Below, in pieces: positions 1 to 11,030 of a stretch of 64,000 bases of DNA; position 1 is the first letter of the stretch, and each line of letters begins with the position of its first letter. The DNA lies in the NCBI GenBank assembly GCA_013423385.1, contig BLZA01000049.1, forward strand, positions 372,001 through 436,000, given 5' to 3'. Position numbers and translations under genes: made by a program. The stretch is from Naganishia liquefaciens (taxonomy: Eukaryota; Basidiomycota; Tremellomycetes; Filobasidiales; Filobasidiaceae). Under the pieces are notes generated by a model. That model had not been told where the DNA came from. It worked only from the letters and a program-made list of their open reading frames with translations, and ran no database searches.

Positions 1-219
1 TCCTTGACGGCCTTGTCATGAGCCTGTGATTGATTTCCATGAGTAACAGGGCCTGCATAACGCCGAAATGATACCTACCTTCAGGGCTCGGTGCTCTTCC
101 TTTTCAGTATGCTCCAGATCCTTGAGTGCCTGCTTGACGAGTTTATCGTCGTGCTTAGCTTCTTTGGCGAGCATTTTCTCCTCCTTCTTTACGGGATCGC
201 TGGTTCCAAAGAGGCCCAT
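1..219 (-). CDS. Small charged protein, 5' part only (gene runs off the left edge)
   Basis: I do not recognise this gene. The first exon (219 to 79) encodes 47 residues beginning MGLFGTSDPVKKEEK, rich in Lys, Glu and His, with heptad-like spacing that suggests a helix or coiled coil. A donor GTAGGT follows directly. The next exon probably starts at about 23 after a CACAG acceptor and continues in frame as AHDKAVK, keeping the same composition, then leaves the window. No signal peptide or membrane segment is visible, so a soluble cytosolic or nuclear protein is likely. The start is the first ATG of the open frame and has upstream DNA that looks non-coding. Product function is unknown. Confidence 0.55.
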
Positions 220-828
220 CTTGAACGTCGTGCGAGAATGAGGTTGGCTGTGTGTCTGTGCTCTGGTGGCTGAGTAGAGGATGCGGAGAAGAGAGTGGCA
301 AATCTGCCTTGTTGTAGCAATGATCTTCAGCCTTCCCGTTTGTCAACAAACAGAGCAAGACCTCTTTGCAATGACGTAATGCGGATGTAAACTGGTGAAG
401 CCCGGATCGCCGGGAAGGCTGGACCATCTGGGTTTATCCGGAATGTCATGTCTTCTCACACAGAAGCACAGACAGCTGAGCAGCCGCTCGTTAGCTGAAC
501 GTTTGGGGGAGCTGACCTGACTACTTTGTAAACTGTGCCTCGAGGAGACAGCCCAAGAGACGATCGGCCATTTCGAACAGCGCAATGTGCTCGGGGCAGC
601 GTATCGTCGGTTCTGAGGGCATCATCATGTAACACGCCTGCTACCCTCGCAGCAGAATTTCACAAAATGGTAGGACAGGCGATATCATCAAAGTCATGAC
701 CGTCCGTTACAAGCCAACATGCAGGGTATTCACATAAAAAGGATTTCGTAATGAATGTGTTTTTTTTGAGGAACGAAACAAAAGGATCTATCACATGCGC
801 AGCGGCGAAAGCGTCGACACAAGTTCCC
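220..828. other. Intergenic region, no gene seen
   Basis: This stretch lies between the start of the left-edge gene and the stop of the MP88-like gene, both on the minus strand. Open frames here are short and lack fungal protein character. It should hold the promoter of the left-edge gene and the 3' untranslated region of the mannoprotein gene. I see no RNA gene or repeat. Confidence 0.5.
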
Positions 829-2260
829 TTACAAGAGAACGGCCATACCGCCGACAATACCGGCGAAAACGACGCCGACAACACCAAAGAGGGTCGAATC
901 GACCGACTTGTAAGCTGCCGATGCCGGAGTGGTTGAAGCAGCAGCCGAGGCGGCAGGAGCGCTGGTTCGAGCGCTCTGAGCGCCGGACGAGGAAGAGCCG
1001 GCTCCGCTGCTCGCTCCACTGCTGGAAGCTCGGCTGGAGGCTGAGGAGGAAGCGGCGGAGGAAGATGCGGTGGCAGAGGGAGTGTTGACGGCACCAGAGG
1101 AGACAACCTGGAGCTGAGGTCGTTCGACGACTCGCATGTCGTTCATGTTGATACCGTCTATCACAAGGTGTCAGCAGAGATACTCTGAAAAGGGGCGAAA
1201 CACTTACTCGCGACAGTCGCATAGTAAGTACACGAGGAAGTGGCGGGAGTGTAAGCGGGGGCGGCAGGGGTCACAGTCTGACCGACGGTCCAGGCCTCCG
1301 TAGTACTGAAACATGCCATATCAGCGCCATGTTCTTTGTTTCCATTATTTTGTACCTACCTGGGTCCGGTCCAGGTTCCCGTGTATCGCTGTCGGAAAGT
1401 CGAAGTGGCGGTGGCCAACTGACCCTGAGACGAGGTGTTCTCGGGGTAAGATCCGGGAGGAGCAGCAGCCTCACCCTCGCACGAGTCGAAAGTGTTGTTG
1501 GTGTAGTCTCCGGGCATGACCCATTGGCAACCCATGACATCGAGCTCGTGCTCACATTGCAAGGCGGTGTTGACGTCCTCGCGGTTGGCGGTACAAATTC
1601 GGAGACAGTACTGGTTGTACGAGATGAAACTCATCCATTCCTCGTAGAAGACGTCGGAACCAGACACATTCGAGGTGACGTTACCCCCGATGGGGTTGCC
1701 GAGGTTTTCTGCGCCATGGGGGTCGAGTTCTCCTCCTAAAAGTGTCAAACCGCGTTTGTCAGTCACGCCGTCGTTACGCGGGGTTTTTCGCACTTGCCAT
1801 CATCACCGTAAGGAATGTTTACCGCTGTTCCATCCCAGTAGCCTATCGGACAAGGCCATCAGCGTATAAGCCGGGGAAAACGCGTCCAAAACTCACCTTG
1901 GATCTGGACATACATCGGCGTCTTGATGAAATGCGCCGAGTGGATCGTTCCGTCGGGAATGAGACGAGCTTCATTCCTCGCTTGAAGACAAAAAGCCGTC
2001 ACTATAGGCTCGACGTTTCCGACAAGAGAGTCAGGTCCGGGCTCGGGAGGGCCGAAAAGGCAAAAGTCGTCGATGCTGTTCAAAGTCAGAAGTCGCGCAT
2101 AGCTCGTTTGATTGACAATGCTGCCGACTTCGGCAAAGGCGGGAGCATCAGGGTTGGTGGCACCGTTGGGGAACGTGGCGACGACACCGACTTGGCTCTG
2201 AGCGAGAGCGGCGGGGACAAAGGCGGAAAGGAGGGCGGTGGCGAGCAGACCGGCAGACAT
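829..2260 (-). CDS. MP88: MP88 / macrophage-activating-glycoprotein-like GPI-anchored mannoprotein
   Basis: Five exons (2260-1897, 1842-1798, 1735-1360, 1305-1208, 1157-829) join in frame into 403 residues. The N-terminus MSAGLLATALLSAFVPAALA is a signal peptide. A cysteine-containing ectodomain with NxT/S sites follows, including the stretch GGELDPHGAENLGNP. The last third is a Ser/Ala-rich stalk, and the protein ends in a hydrophobic tail (GVVGVVFAGIVGGMAVLL) fitting a GPI-attachment signal. This layout matches the basidiomycete MP88 family, abundant cell-wall mannoproteins known from Cryptococcus as immunoreactive antigens; the biochemical role is not established. The start is the ATG that directly precedes the signal peptide; an earlier in-frame codon would bury it. 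Intron 2 (1797-1736) appears to start with GC (GGCAAGT) rather than GT; an alternative GT donor a few bases upstream would drop three residues. Confidence 0.85.
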
Positions 2261-2951
2261 ATTGGGCGATCTGGTGTTTCGGCGTTGAGCAATGGTGAGC
2301 TGAGGGGCGAAAAGTGGCGAATGAGAAGGAGTGTCCAAGGTGATATAGATGACTGCCCGACCTGGATCGCTCAAGGAGGCTGTGGCAGTAAGAGAACACG
2401 CTATACGTTATGATTATAACCTGTCATCAAAACGCACGGCGCGGGAAGCTAATTACACAAACAAAGTGGCCCGCAGCCCCAGGGCGACTTCCCATCAGAC
2501 GGCCGGCACAAAGGGAGGCAAGCTGCTGATTCGCCTGATGCGCGTTTGCGCAAAGGCAGCTGGGCAGAGGAAGACAAATGCTTGGCATTGTTCGCTAAAC
2601 CCTGATCGAGTCTAGGCGAGTTTCACATTCCGGACGCGTCTTGAGCTTAGGTAACGATTCTCGATTCTCGGGAATGCAGAGAATTAGGTAATTGGGGCGA
2701 CTAATGTTCGCCATCGTCTTCATGTCAACGGGCTGATATGGGATGGGACAGACACGAATGGGAGGCTCAGGACATCGAGACCGATACTGAATGACTTTCC
2801 GCCCCGTTCTGGTGATATACGCGAATTCTGCGCTCGTTGCAAAAAACTTTCCTGCATAGACTAGCGAGACTCGGCTAAAACGCTACCGCAAATATGCTGT
2901 TCTATTCAAACAAAATCTATACAACTCTCATCCTCTCCAGCACCAATTCTA
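2261..2951. promoter_or_regulatory. Promoter side of the MP88-like gene; no coding gene
   Basis: About 690 bases separate the MP88-like start codon from the stop of the next minus-strand gene. The bases next to the start codon are rich in pyrimidines on the coding strand, as is common for fungal promoters. No long frame with protein-like composition and no RNA gene is visible. Confidence 0.4.
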
Positions 2952-5900
2952 TCAAAATATGCTCGGTCCATTTGCGGCGTCGTTCGCCGCAAACTGTGCG
3001 AACCCATCTAATGTCCAGTCGAAATTTTCCGGGAAATTGGTAATGTCATTGTGCATCCACCAAAGGGAGTCGCCCATGATCGGCATATTGTTGTCGGAAG
3101 ACAGTCCGTGACGAGGCGCATCACGCGGTGGCGGGTGACTTGTGTGGGCTGCTTGTGCATGGTGGGTCGCTGCAGGTCATGCAGATCAGTACAGCCTTAC
3201 AGACAGCGCATAGTGCACTTACGTTGCGTTCGTAAGGGCGCAGACGGCGGATGATGCTGGGAAAAGGTCGTTCGCAAGGGCGTCACCTCTGGCAGTTCCA
3301 TCTCCACAGAGGCAATAAGAATCGCTATTCGATCCAGCGCCAACGACGCGACGTCCCATGAATACCCGTGATGCGCCGCGCTCAACGTCGAGATCATTCT
3401 GGCCAGCAAATTGCCACAGTCCACTCGCAATGGCGATTCTTGTCGCTTTGCCAGGATCATGATCCGTAAGATTAGACTGGCGCAATTGATAATATGGTAT
3501 GGGGCATCTGATTGCCTTGATCAGCTTCTTGCCAGATTCAAACGAGGCAAGACTCACATGGCACCCAGAACATTCCGGCATCGGCGTCTGATATCATTTC
3601 AAGAAACTCGACGAGAGGCACGCATGACTCGAAAGCCGTCTGAAGCATCAAGACAATGCTCGCGGACGGCATATCCTGGATTGTAGTCAGCATGAGCCGC
3701 ACGACAGATTGCCCAAGGCCGAGTTGTGACAGTTGCAGAGAGCCTGGAAACCGGTTTATCAACAGCTCCAGCCAAGGGAGAACGGTCACTTACGGACTCC
3801 AGAGGCCGGCGTTGGCTTTGATCTGTCTATGCGGAAAGACTCTGGAAGACTGCGACTGAAGAGTCCAAGGTCCTCGCCTATGCCCTCGAGGAGTCGTAGG
3901 CGCGTCTGATTCCGATGCGGATTCGTGATCGCCTTTACGCTATGAAATTCTACAAGAAGGTCGCTAGCGGGAGAGAATCAGCAATGAACCCAGGACGGCA
4001 AGGCGCTTGCGGTAGACTTACTCTAGGATCAACGTTAAGCGACACAGCCCACAGAAAGCTCGCATGGAGTCCTGCACTTCTGGCGATGGATCGGTATCGG
4101 GATCCATGTCGTCGAGCGTTGGTAGCGAAACGCTGAAGCTCGAGCTATGCAGACTAGAGGCGCGCGTCAGGAAAGTCTCAAGGGAGGAATGTGGAACATA
4201 CTTGCTTGGCCGTCCAAAGATGAGGGCTCTCCACTTGCTAATACGAGAAGAGGATTAGACGGCGTGCCGACATTTCTCCGGATCAGACTGACTCGTGGAT
4301 GATCAGACCCCACATGACTCGTTTACGCAAGTTTCTCTCCCATCTCGGCAACTTCCAATTTGTAGGGTCCACGTGCAAACCGATGAGTTGCGCTGCGCCG
4401 ATAGCCCTTGCCGTTAGAATGGTGTTTTGTCCAGAATTGATGGCGGGACGTGCTAGAGAACCAAGTAAGCGAGATGAGCGGAAAATCAAGCCGAGTAACG
4501 TACAGGTGAGAATCACCAGCGCCAGCTGGACCGTCTGGAGTCGCGGCAGCCGGAATTCGTCCTCCATCGCAAGCAGTACCTGAACCCATAGCTGCTTGTG
4601 GTGAGCGCGAATCTCGGAAATGTAGGTCGTCATGTGTGCCAGAATGGCGGCGAACAATGCGTAAGGTGCAAAAGGGGTTTGGTTGTGGTCTGTAAGGTAC
4701 GCTTGCAGTCTGCGAGAATCCACAATCGGAAAAGCTGCCACAGTCTTCTGCAGGAACCTGGAGCAAAAGGAGTTAACAGGCGCCGTGTAGCTGATGCACA
4801 GTCCACTGACAATGGCAACAGGCGAGGCGGCCATTCGTAGCCTATAGTTTCGCACGCTTTCTGGAAAAACCCTGCACCTCCTGCTTGAGACAGGCCGTAG
4901 ATCAAAGATGGATTTTTGGTGAAGAATGCAGGGTTCTTGGAGTCGCTCGACAATTGCCTATATGGTGCCTCTAAGTCGAAGCGGCCGCGCTCCTTGACGT
5001 CTTCAAGAGTTGATTCTGTAAACGCTTGCGGGTTGATGTAATGATTCTCCTCTTGCTCCATGGCACTATTTAGGGATTCGTATTCCAAAGTGGGTACGTA
5101 ACCACCCTGTGGCTGTCTGAAGCGATCCACAGGAGATGTTGGGCGCTCCCTAGACGGCAGGCTTCGGCGGATCTGGCGCAGCGACTCGAAGATACCCTTC
5201 GTGGCTACCGTGTTTAGGTTGCCTGCCCGATTTGTCAGTCTGCGAAAAACATTGGGTACGACGCAGGACTCACTGGAACGTCGAGCGAAACGCTGTGTTG
5301 ATTGTGAGTCAGCATTCGGGATGAATGAGGGTGGCGGTATCGGAACGTTTTGGTGGATTCCCATGTTCGCTGACACGTTGAAAGGCTGATGAACCGGAGG
5401 AACCTCCATCATGGGAGGCTCGACAAGAGTTTTGATCTGCTCGACGGGAGAGTCGCCGTTCACCTGAAAATCGAAGCCAATTCGACTAACGGTCGGATTC
5501 GAAAATGCTACTAGACGTACCAGACTGCCATCTCGCGAACTATATCCATGAGACATGGAAGCTACCGGGCTGCGTTCCAGTTGCGAAGGACCCTGCGAAT
5601 CCGATTGTGTTGGTGGTTTGCGTACCCTCGTTGTTGGCGGAAGATCAAAGGTGCAGGGTTGTTCCCTTTGCTGGCAGGCTCGGCTGAAGAGAATAAATTT
5701 GAATTCAGGTCATTTTACATTCAACATACCACGGCGCCCCTTTGACTGCGATGACACAGGCATGCTTCTGGACTCGACCTTGAATAGGGTAATTAGATCT
5801 GGTCAGACAACATGAGTCATTCACGCACAATGGTCGCAAGGTCGATCCTTTCTGGATCTCCATTGTCGGCCTTGCAGAATGACAGACTGCGTTAGCGTCG

Positions 5901-5961
5901 CGCTGATCGCAAGTACCTCAAACTCACCTGAGGCATAATCGAATGCTCCTGTAGCCGGCAT
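2952..5961 (-). CDS. Zn2Cys6 fungal-specific transcription factor
   Basis: A nuclear DNA-binding regulator. The zinc cluster is assembled over the first four exons (5961-5928, 5870-5829, 5778-5730, then from 5683). Spliced, it reads CDHCRVQKHAC, then VIAVKGAPC, RAC and QQREQPC, giving the canonical spacing C-x2-C-x6-C-x8-C-x2-C-x6-C, preceded by basic residues RSRKDRP. A Gln/Pro/Ser-rich linker follows. The frame at about 4855-4283 carries the fungal transcription-factor middle homology region (PF04082 type), with FPIVDSRRLQAYL, ILARAIGAAQLIGLHVD-like helices and the sequence KRVMWGLIIHES. The last exon ends NDAANGPSIF followed by a stop at 2954-2952, typical of the short acidic/aromatic tails of this family. 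Many small introns make internal exon limits uncertain; total length is probably 800-900 residues. Target genes cannot be told from sequence. Confidence 0.85.
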
Positions 5962-6629
5962 TAAACAGCGAGACGGTCCAAAGAGGGGCGTCTGAAAGTT
6001 AGAGAAGACAATCCTCTATCCCTTCCTGATGGTGTTGTCCATGAACAAACGGCCGGGCGTCTTGATCTTTCCACTTAGAAAAAGTTGGCCCCGCTGAGAC
6101 ATTCCTGTTGTCAATTCACTATCGGGCGGTCAGGTGACTGCCTCGGAGATGCACGACTCTCGCTTAAACTGCATGTCGGGGTCCGGGCTCGGCAACTCTC
6201 GCTAAAGCTGCCCGGTACCGAACGGCAGCGCGGGAGCAATGATGCGGCAGTTGCTGCGGCTGTGGCACTCGCCCTTCCTTGGGCGAAGAATCAGCTGCAG
6301 AATCTGAAGAAACCAGCCGTGGATGAGCTTGTCTACGGTGATATTCGCCCGAAATCCTTCCGAGAAGGGTCTTTATTGGCCAAACACCACGTGCTCCACC
6401 GGCCATCTCAAGATGAATAGGACATATATCATGTAACGTCGACAATGTCCTTGATAGCAATGATCAAAATGCATCGAAATACTTGAAGCTCAGTATTGCT
6501 ACATGTCTCTATATTGCATTTATGCTACATTGTTTCCGGACTCGCCATACGTGTATGCCTAGACGATTCTCACCCAGCCTGGCACATGAGCCGCTTGTTG
6601 TCTGCGTTGGCGCGCATACTAGACGACTC
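5962..6629. promoter_or_regulatory. Promoter of the Zn2Cys6 gene and 3' flank of the transporter gene
   Basis: No gene is supported in these 668 bases. An open frame at 6085-6420 (+) exists, but it begins at a TTG and has no recognisable motif. The region directly 5' of 5961 should hold the promoter of the transcription factor. The distal part includes the 3' end of the transporter transcript. Confidence 0.4.
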
Positions 6630-8442
6630 TCAGTAGAGAAACTTGACGGTCGTCAGAGCAGCTGAAACGGATAGTGAGATAAGTGGGGTGATGATGTAAG
6701 AGATGAGAATGGTCTTGGCGACGGCGGATTGTGTTTCCTCTTCCGCGTCCGACATTTCGACAATCTGATAGAGGTCCCAAAGTGAGCAACGAGGAGATGG
6801 GTGAGTGAGCTGCACTCACCGCCGCAAGGGTAAGCGCCGGAGGTCCAACTGGAATGAGAATCAAGACAAAGTCCTAAAGAAAGTGTGAGACTGGAAAACA
6901 TGCCAAGGGGGTAATCAACACACCAAAACCGGATCCTCCTTGACTGCCGAACCGAGCCACTGTCGCATGCCGTACACCGCACCGCAACCCAACGCTGTCA
7001 TCGCCGCAAAGCGAATAGCGAACAAGTATAGCATGGGCCAGAATGCCGGCTTGCCACCTTTCTTGCTGTACAAGTGGGCACCGAGCACGAACATTTGCAG
7101 CACGGTATACAGTTTGCCGAGGTTCTTGATCGATTCCGCTATCGGAGAGAGATACCCCGCGTTGTCGAATAATGCGTGACGCATGAAGGGGATGAGACCG
7201 AGAATGACTGCGATGCCTCCACCGATCATTGGCGGGTTGAGGTAGTCGCTGACCTTGTCCCATACCGCCTTGAATTTGCTGCCGAGAGTGTTTGATACCT
7301 GAGCCGCCCGCTGCTTGCTGAGTAAAGGCTGTCGCTCACTGTCCGAGTTGGATGGGTACGGAGCAATGTTTGGGTATTCGCCTTCCTCCGCCGAATGGAA
7401 TATGTTGGGGATATCCTCCGCGTTCGGTATCTGATTCTTGACCTCCTTGAGCTTCTGAATGGGGTTCGCAAGTTCGAGATATGACCAGCTGAAGGAAGTA
7501 TTTTGGCCCAGGAGATCTGGAAAGAGGATTGATAAGCGCCTCGACATCGATGCGATCGTCCGTCTTACAAGGACCAAAAGCGAATCTATGTCAAGACAAA
7601 TTAGATATCTATTTTGGCAGGATGTGTCCGCTCACCGAGTCAAATTGCAGACCAATGCATTGATCAGCAAGTATACCTATAGTCATCGGTGAGTCAAGAC
7701 CACCCCTACGCCCCGGAAGTGCGACTCACCCTTCCGCGGTTCAGCACCTCATCTATCGACTCGCCGTCCCGCATCAGCTGTTTAAGCGTTCCAGTATTTC
7801 CAAGCGACTCCAGTAGAAGCAGAGGAAGTGATGTTGCCTGTTCCCAAAGAAAGAAAAATGTTCAGCATGTCCGCTTTCCAGACCAGCAATCTGGCGCGGC
7901 GCATACATTGTTGAACACCATACACGGCCTGAACAGCGCGATAATCAGGTACCAGTGCTGCTTGCAAGCCCCTTGTCTACTCACACTATCCATTGGGGCA
8001 TTCTGAAGAGTTTCCAACCGATGAAGCCAAAGACGAAGGATAAAAGTTGGAATATGAGCGAGATGACGATAATGATCCAGTCTATTGAGTCTCGTCAGCC
8101 ATGTTCCGCCTCGTTACGAGAATTCCGTTGCTTACAAGAAGCAAGATTCCTCGGCGTCGCAAGTGGTCCAATCTCACTGAAGAGCAAGGATGGCAAGAAG
8201 AAGGTCACGCAGAGCTTTGAGATTTGCTGAATTTGCGCAAAAATGAGATCAGACGGAACGGAGGTTGCAGTACTATAACTCACGTCCTCCGTCTCCTTGG
8301 ACAGCCATTTGTATTTCCTGGTGAGGTATCCGTAAAGCAGAACGAGCAACACAGAAAACGAAGCCTTAGTGGCGGACCCCGTGCTTTGGAGAAGGTCCTT
8401 GATATTGAACGACGACTTGACGACACTTGTGACGAAATCCAT
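6630..8442 (-). CDS. Auxin-efflux-carrier-family (PF03547) membrane transporter
   Basis: An integral membrane protein of the fungal auxin efflux carrier / malate permease superfamily, probably in the ER or plasma membrane; the substrate is unknown. The first exon (8442-8284) encodes 53 residues starting MDFVTSVVKSSFNIKD, with the first membrane helix SVLLVLLYGYLTRKY. The next exon brings the family hallmark KLCVTFFLPSLLFSEIG. A cytosolic linker with Lys/Glu/Ser-rich sequence (around 7577-7270) separates the two membrane halves. The second half begins NPPMIGGGIAVILGLIPF and continues LYTVLQMFVLGAHLY, both typical of the C-terminal five-helix block. The protein ends in the helix YIITPLISLSVSAALT before the stop at 6630. 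The ATG at 8442 is the first one placing the N-terminal helix correctly. Confidence 0.82.
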
Positions 8443-8794
8443 GTTTGTTCGTGGGTATAGAAGAACAAGAGTATGACGCCTCGGGAGATGTCTACACACG
8501 AAGCCACCAGCACGTTTCTATAGCTTTCTTGTGCTGCCTGATCTCGATCTAGGCGAGCCTCCGTACCAAGACCATTCCGCTGCTCTAAGCAGAAGACCCA
8601 GAATGATTCCCGTACAGGTCGCGTGATCGGAACACCCGACTTTGTAAACAAACGGAAATTTACTGCTGCTACGTCATATCCGACGGTCTGGATGTCCATG
8701 ACCGTGGCTTTCGGCTTCGTCACGACCAAGAGCAAAGAACGGACACCTCATCCCTGTGGCTCTTCGTAGACCAGATCTGGCACGAAATCATGCC
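8443..8794. promoter_or_regulatory. Bidirectional promoter between the transporter and the METTL14-like gene
   Basis: The two start codons face away from each other across 352 bases, so this interval must serve both genes. I see no clear TATA element or long repeat in it. Confidence 0.5.
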
Positions 8795-10926
8795 ATGAAC
8801 CCAGACGGCAACCGGTTTCAACCTCGTCCTCGCCCGGACATGCGCCCAAACGGCTACGGGTACCAATCTAGCACTGCGCAGGCGCGGCTTCACTACCCAG
8901 GGAGCCATCGAGGATCTCGCGCGCGTGCAACTGCTCCACGATTCGCAGCCCAGTCCCAGGAAGCCGCCTTGTCTCGCATATCAACGCGAACGTCCGAAGG
9001 AGAGCCAAAGTCCGAAAGCGAGGCGGGCCTGGACAGTCTGAACAACTTTCACAAGGAGGAACAGACGATACGGAATGACCTTGCATTGCGGTACGCCACG
9101 AGCGGGGAATGGGGCGGAAATCATATCAAGAGCACCGATCCTCAGGAGGGTTGCAAAGAGTGTGTTCACTGACGCGCACGGCGTCAAACAAGAAACTTAC
9201 GCGCACACCACCAGATATCCTAAGCTCCGCCATCTTGTAGAGCTCAAGCGGAATCAAGTCAGCCAACGTGCCCATCCTGCTCTTCACATGCCCTTTGATG
9301 CTCAGAATGCGCCCCTCATGTCGCTAACAACGCATCTGCCGATACCCTTCGACGTTATCCTGATTGATCCTCCGCCATCATACGACTGGGCCAAAATTAC
9401 ATCGATTCCCGTTCGGCTGATCACCGCGGACCCCTCCTTTGTCTTTCTTTGGGTCGGTGATTCTGCGGGTGATGGCCTGGAAAAAGGTCGCGAAGCGCTG
9501 CTCCGGTGGGGATTTCGGCGTTGCGAGGAGATCTTGTGGGTCAAGCCGAATCGGAAAGCTATCGACGCACGGCCGCAGGAGGAGGGAAAGAGGGACGATG
9601 AGTCAGATGTGGAGTATTGGCTGAGAGTGGGCAGAAAAGATGCAGCGGATCGGCCGCAGAACGTCATGATCACGCAAAAAGAGCATTGCTTGATGGGCAT
9701 TAGGGGCACGGTACGACGGAAGACGGATAATTGGTTTGTCCATTGCAACGTCGGTTAGTAAGCGCTTTGACAAGCTCATGATGACTGCTAATCCTATGCG
9801 TTCAGACACGGATGTCATGGTATGGGAAAGGGATGAAGATGGTAAGACCAGATACTAAATCGAGGTCTAGTCCTTTTCAAGCTAATCGTCGCTGTAGACG
9901 AAACGTCCCCTCGATTTCCGCCACAACTTTACGAGATCATAGAAAATTTTTGCTTGGGAACTCGACGCCTCGAGCTATTCGGCTCAAAGTCAAAGGCAAG
10001 AAAGGGCTGGGTGACTTTAGGGGAAAGTGATTCGGACAACAGACCCGATGTGCAGGAGTATTCGCCAGAAAAATACAGTGATATACTGTTGCAGAACGTA
10101 GATGCATTGGGAAGGAATGTGCTTCCTCAAGTTGAGGGTGAGTCGAACAGTGTAAATCTAGGTGATGGCTATTAAGGCTCATGACCTTGTCGCAGAAATC
10201 GAGGCAATGAGACCCAAGTCGCCAGTACGCGGAGAAAAGAACCAGAGCAATTCCTCGACTGTTGCCCAACCGCGAGGATCTACGGGAAACCAGTACCGCA
10301 GCGGATCGATGCCGTACGACAACAGGAAGATTGCCTTCCGGCCCTCGCGGCAACAGCCCGCTGTCTCACAGCCATCGTGGACGAATGGTCCGGATCCCGT
10401 AGCTGTACCTCTTCCTCCATACAACTTAGCATGGGGCAACATGCCCCCTCGAATGCTTGCACCGAATATGGGCCGTCATTCCAACGACACGTTTTTCGCC
10501 ATGCACCGGATGACCGCCGAATTGGCCGCAGTGCAGAATGGGCTTTATCAACCTAGCGGTCCGGAGGCGCGATTCCTTCCGCATACCCCACCAGAGGTGT
10601 GGGTTCCGCAAGGATACCAGCCGTACCCGCCACCCCGCCCGCAAATCATGCCGCGATTCCAGCAATACCCATCAAATATAGATCAGGAGTACGCTTCATC
10701 GACCTTACGACTTGAGGAACAGACAATCTATCCTCCATACGCTCAAGCGGTTCCACCTTTTGACACACCTCCCATGATACATACGGCCTTTAACGGACAC
10801 TCGAGAGCAGCACCTTTCGTTGATTCGCACAACGGACAGCACTATGACAGCGCACAGACGACAACAGGTCAGAAAGGATTCCCCGAAGACGCCTCGCAGC
10901 GTGGCTATCAACAATGGTCACGATGA
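8795..10926 (+). CDS. METTL14: METTL14/Kar4-like subunit of the mRNA m6A methyltransferase
   Basis: Five exons (8795-9159, 9215-9753, 9806-9841, 9898-10137, 10196-10926) join in frame into 636 residues. Family features in order: an Arg/Pro-rich N-terminus; NDLALRYATSGEW and YPKLRHLVELK, as in METTL14; the MT-A70 core with FDVILIDPPPSYDW, SFVFLWVGDSAGDGLEKGR, WGFRRCEEILWVK and KEHCLMGIRGTV; then LYEIIENFCLGTRRLELFG and GWVTLGES; and finally EIEAMRPKSPVRG, matching the METTL14-specific tail. In known complexes METTL14 is the non-catalytic partner that holds RNA for METTL3/Ime4; yeast Kar4 is the counterpart. The motif here is DPPP, intermediate between catalytic DPPW and the EPPL of animal METTL14. 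A 240-residue Pro/Gln/Tyr-rich disordered tail replaces the RGG tail of animals. The METTL3/Ime4 partner is not in this window. Confidence 0.88.
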
Positions 10927-11030
10927 TAAAGATTGGTCACAGGTAACAATACATAGAATTTCACATGGACTTCCTGTATCACGGCAGGTATACAACTATC
11001 GTGCATGTTCAGACCTTTGAACCTCAAAAG

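Noticed and set aside
6085-6420. A 111-codon plus-strand frame between the transcription factor and transporter genes
   Set aside because: It begins at TTG and has no family features; it overlaps the expected promoter of the zinc-cluster gene.
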